Shown: in pieces, positions 61,960 through 64,000 of the stretch
Layout: every line of letters starts with the position of its first letter
Numbering within the stretch: the first letter of the stretch is position 1
Assembly (NCBI GenBank): GCA_027625915.1
Contig: JANTQA010000075.1
Coordinates: 1,426,001-1,490,000 of the forward strand
Source of the DNA: Anaeramoeba flamelloides
Lineage: Eukaryota > Metamonada > Anaeramoebidae
DNA length: 64,000 nucleotides
Reading direction: 5' to 3'
Made by a program: the position numbers and the translations under genes
Notes under the pieces: generated by a model
Seen by the model: only the letters and a program-made list of their open reading frames with translations
Told to the model about the DNA's origin: nothing
The model's database searches: none

Positions 61960-63500
61960 AATTAACAATATTCCTAATTTTTCACTTTTAGATAATTTTA
62001 TTTATAATAAACACGTTTGGCCAAAAAAGATCTTGGATCAAAAAATTATTTTTAAAGATAATTTTACAATTAAATTCGAAAATTCAATAATTACAGGGTC
62101 TATCAAGATTTTTTTCAAATTTAATACATATAAAAATTGAAAATTTTTTGACATTTACAACTAAAAGGCCATAATAATATATTTTAAAAGCATTTTAAAT
62201 TTAATGAGTATCTTTTAAAAAGGGAATCCATTATTTTTACTATTAAAGAATTATTTGTTATTTTAAATTGGAAAAAATATTTTTTTTTTTGATTTTCCTT
62301 TAGGTTTTCTTGAGTTTTCTGTTTATTTGTGAAGTTTTCTAGGTTTTTTTTACTTTTTGAAATAAACCGAAAATTTATTAAAATTTACTGATTTTTTCAA
62401 AAAGTAAAAAAAACCTAGAACACTTCACAAATAAAATAGAAAACCTAAAGAAAACCTAGGACACTTGAGATTAGGCTTTTTCTAATTTTTGTAATAAATA
62501 GAAAATTTTTGAAATTTCTGGTTTATTACAAAAAGTGAAAAAAAACGCCGTTAGGTTTTCCAGAATTTAAACAAGTAGAAGACAATCAGATAGATTTTAC
62601 TCAATTCTTTTGAATTCTGGAAAAATGTTATTAACTTTTCTTGAATTTTCTGTTTATTTGTAAAATCAATAGATTTTCATTAGGTTTTTTTGAGTTTTCT
62701 ATGTATTTGTTAAGTATTCTAGGTTTTTTTGAGTTTTCAATTTATGTGGAAAATCAATAGATTTTTTATAGGTTTTTTTGAGATTTCATATTTTATTTGT
62801 GTAGTGTTCTAGGTTTTTTTTTACTTTTTGAAAGATAACGAAAATTTATTAAGATTTTCTGTTTATTTCAAAAGGGAAAAAAACCTAGAACACTTAACAA
62901 ATAAAACAGAAAACCTCAAGAAAACCTAGGAACTCTACGGCACTCTACAGACACTTCCATTGGTTTTTTTTTTAATTTTTGTAATAAATAACCTATGCAC
63001 TCAAATGTACTCCACATCACTCTACTGACACTTTCGTTAGGTTTTCCCGAATTTAAAAGAATAGAGTAAAATCTAGATGATTTTACTCAATCCTTTTGAA
63101 TTAAAGAAAAGCTAGGGACTCTATGGCATTTGAAGTCTACGGAATATTTATCATCAGTTATTTTTTTTTCTTATTTGAATTTTTTTAGATAAGTAGATAG
63201 TTTTCAAAACTATTAGTTATTGTCTATTCAAAAAATATCCTAAAGTTGAATTTAAGGAAAATTCATTCTGACACCCATTTAAAAATTTTTATCCAACAAT
63301 AGACCTTTTTTTCTAAACTAGAGACTTTTAAAAATTATAGTACTATTAAAAACAATAAATTCAATAACCTCAAGATTTTTAAAAAACTGAAATTATGATT
63401 CGGTTCTGAATAAACTCGATTAATAAGGGAGAAATGATAATTGTAGTAATAGGTTTGTGCAACTTGAAATTTTAAATTTTAGATTTTATACCAGCGGAAA
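61960..63500. repeat. 1.5 kb dispersed repeat with palindromic core, copy 2
   Basis: Sister of 56255-57740. Core modules at 62285-63145 include the 62343-62417 hairpin (TTTACTTTTTGAAATAAACC and complement) and ACTCTACGGCACTCTACAG. Flank landmarks match copy 1 in order. Non-coding. Confidence 0.8.
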
Positions 63501-63867
63501 GCATAATTGATTTATTTTTTTTTTCTTCAAAAGGTAAAAAAGTGCTTATTTGCACAAGGATACAATTAATGCCAATAAATAAACACCTTTATCTACTTTA
63601 TTGAAATGAGTTATCATTTTTAAAAAGTTTTCGTTTTTTCGAATATAATTTTTAAAAAAAAAGGTCTTGATTCTTTTTGTTTGTGTTTGAATTTTTTGAT
63701 CGAAAAAGAAAAAGAAGAATTTGCCAAAAATTGTTATTTTGAAAAAAATCACTTTTAGTAATTTTTGAGAGTTTGTATAAACAAATAACATTGGAAATAT
63801 AATTTTATTTTTAATGGTTCAGCTTAACAATTCCTGAAATTTGTAAAAAAGATTACCTTTTTTAACT

Positions 63868-63985
63868 ACTATTAAAACCCAAGTCTTGTGCTGAAAACTG
63901 ATCATATAAGAACCATAATAACATTTCACCCCACCCGACATAACATAATCGTTTTTTAGAATTTCAGGGATTGTAAACCTTAAGT
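63868..63985. repeat. Single-arm copy of the 2 kb inverted repeat
   Basis: ATTAAAACCC, CACCCGACATAA, ATTTCAGGGATTGTAAACCT and TTAAG follow the same order as in the right arm at 2415-2539. Its partner arm, if any, would lie beyond the window. Confidence 0.7.
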
Positions 63986-64000
63986 AGCGCTTTAATAATA

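Noticed and set aside
1-64000. tRNA, rRNA, snRNA genes and CRISPR arrays
   Set aside because: By eye, a few T-loop-like words (GTTCGAAT at about 1273 and 55216) lacked cloverleaf partners, and no spaced direct repeats typical of CRISPR were found. A covariance-model search would be decisive.

Overview
This is a 64 kb stretch of a very AT-rich eukaryotic nuclear genome (roughly four fifths A+T by eye). It has long homopolymers, AT microsatellites, spliceosomal introns and standard stop codons. The gene content (SPPL3-type intramembrane protease, CCDC47, ribosomal protein eS24, an RLF/CYB5R4-type cytochrome b5 protein, an HSPA12-like Hsp70, a DUF4419 protein, an FCP1-type phosphatase, a two-RRM protein with Asn/Gln/Glu tracts) points to a free-living unicellular eukaryote, probably an amoeboid protist. 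Anaeramoeba-like lineages are a guess from composition and protein style, not a demonstrated assignment. No bacterial, organellar, tRNA, rRNA or CRISPR signal was seen.

Layout: 1-8.3 kb is almost gene-free, with an inverted repeat at 2 kb and one weak two-exon small-gene candidate. The FCP1-type phosphatase is at 8.6-10.2 kb (-), a repeat-rich gap follows, the two-RRM gene is at 16.2-18.0 kb (-) and SPPL3 at 21.9-23.2 kb (+). The cytochrome b5 gene runs from 33.4 down to 25.5 kb (-), split by a ~7.5 kb intron full of repeats. DUF4419 is at 41.9-43.1 kb (+). CCDC47 is at 46.4-51.8 kb (+), four exons with one 3.56 kb intron. A partial small membrane-protein candidate at 52.4-53.9 kb (-) has an intron filled by a ~1.24 kb palindrome. 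RPS24 is at 55.3-55.9 kb (+) and the HSPA12-like gene at 59.7-61.6 kb (-). The rest is old dispersed repeats, many of them fold-back.

The genes do not form a single pathway. CCDC47 and SPPL3 are both endomembrane factors (ER chaperoning of membrane protein insertion; intramembrane proteolysis), but nothing here shows co-regulation. The most informative result is structural. Once exon phase is followed rather than ORF length, several apparently empty kilobases turn out to be giant introns, so short conserved exons can sit 3-8 kb from the rest of their gene. The repeats include a 179-bp TTAA-flanked MITE found twice (once inside another repeat whose sister copy lacks it), a modular palindromic family, and several 0.3-1.5 kb segments present twice in the window.
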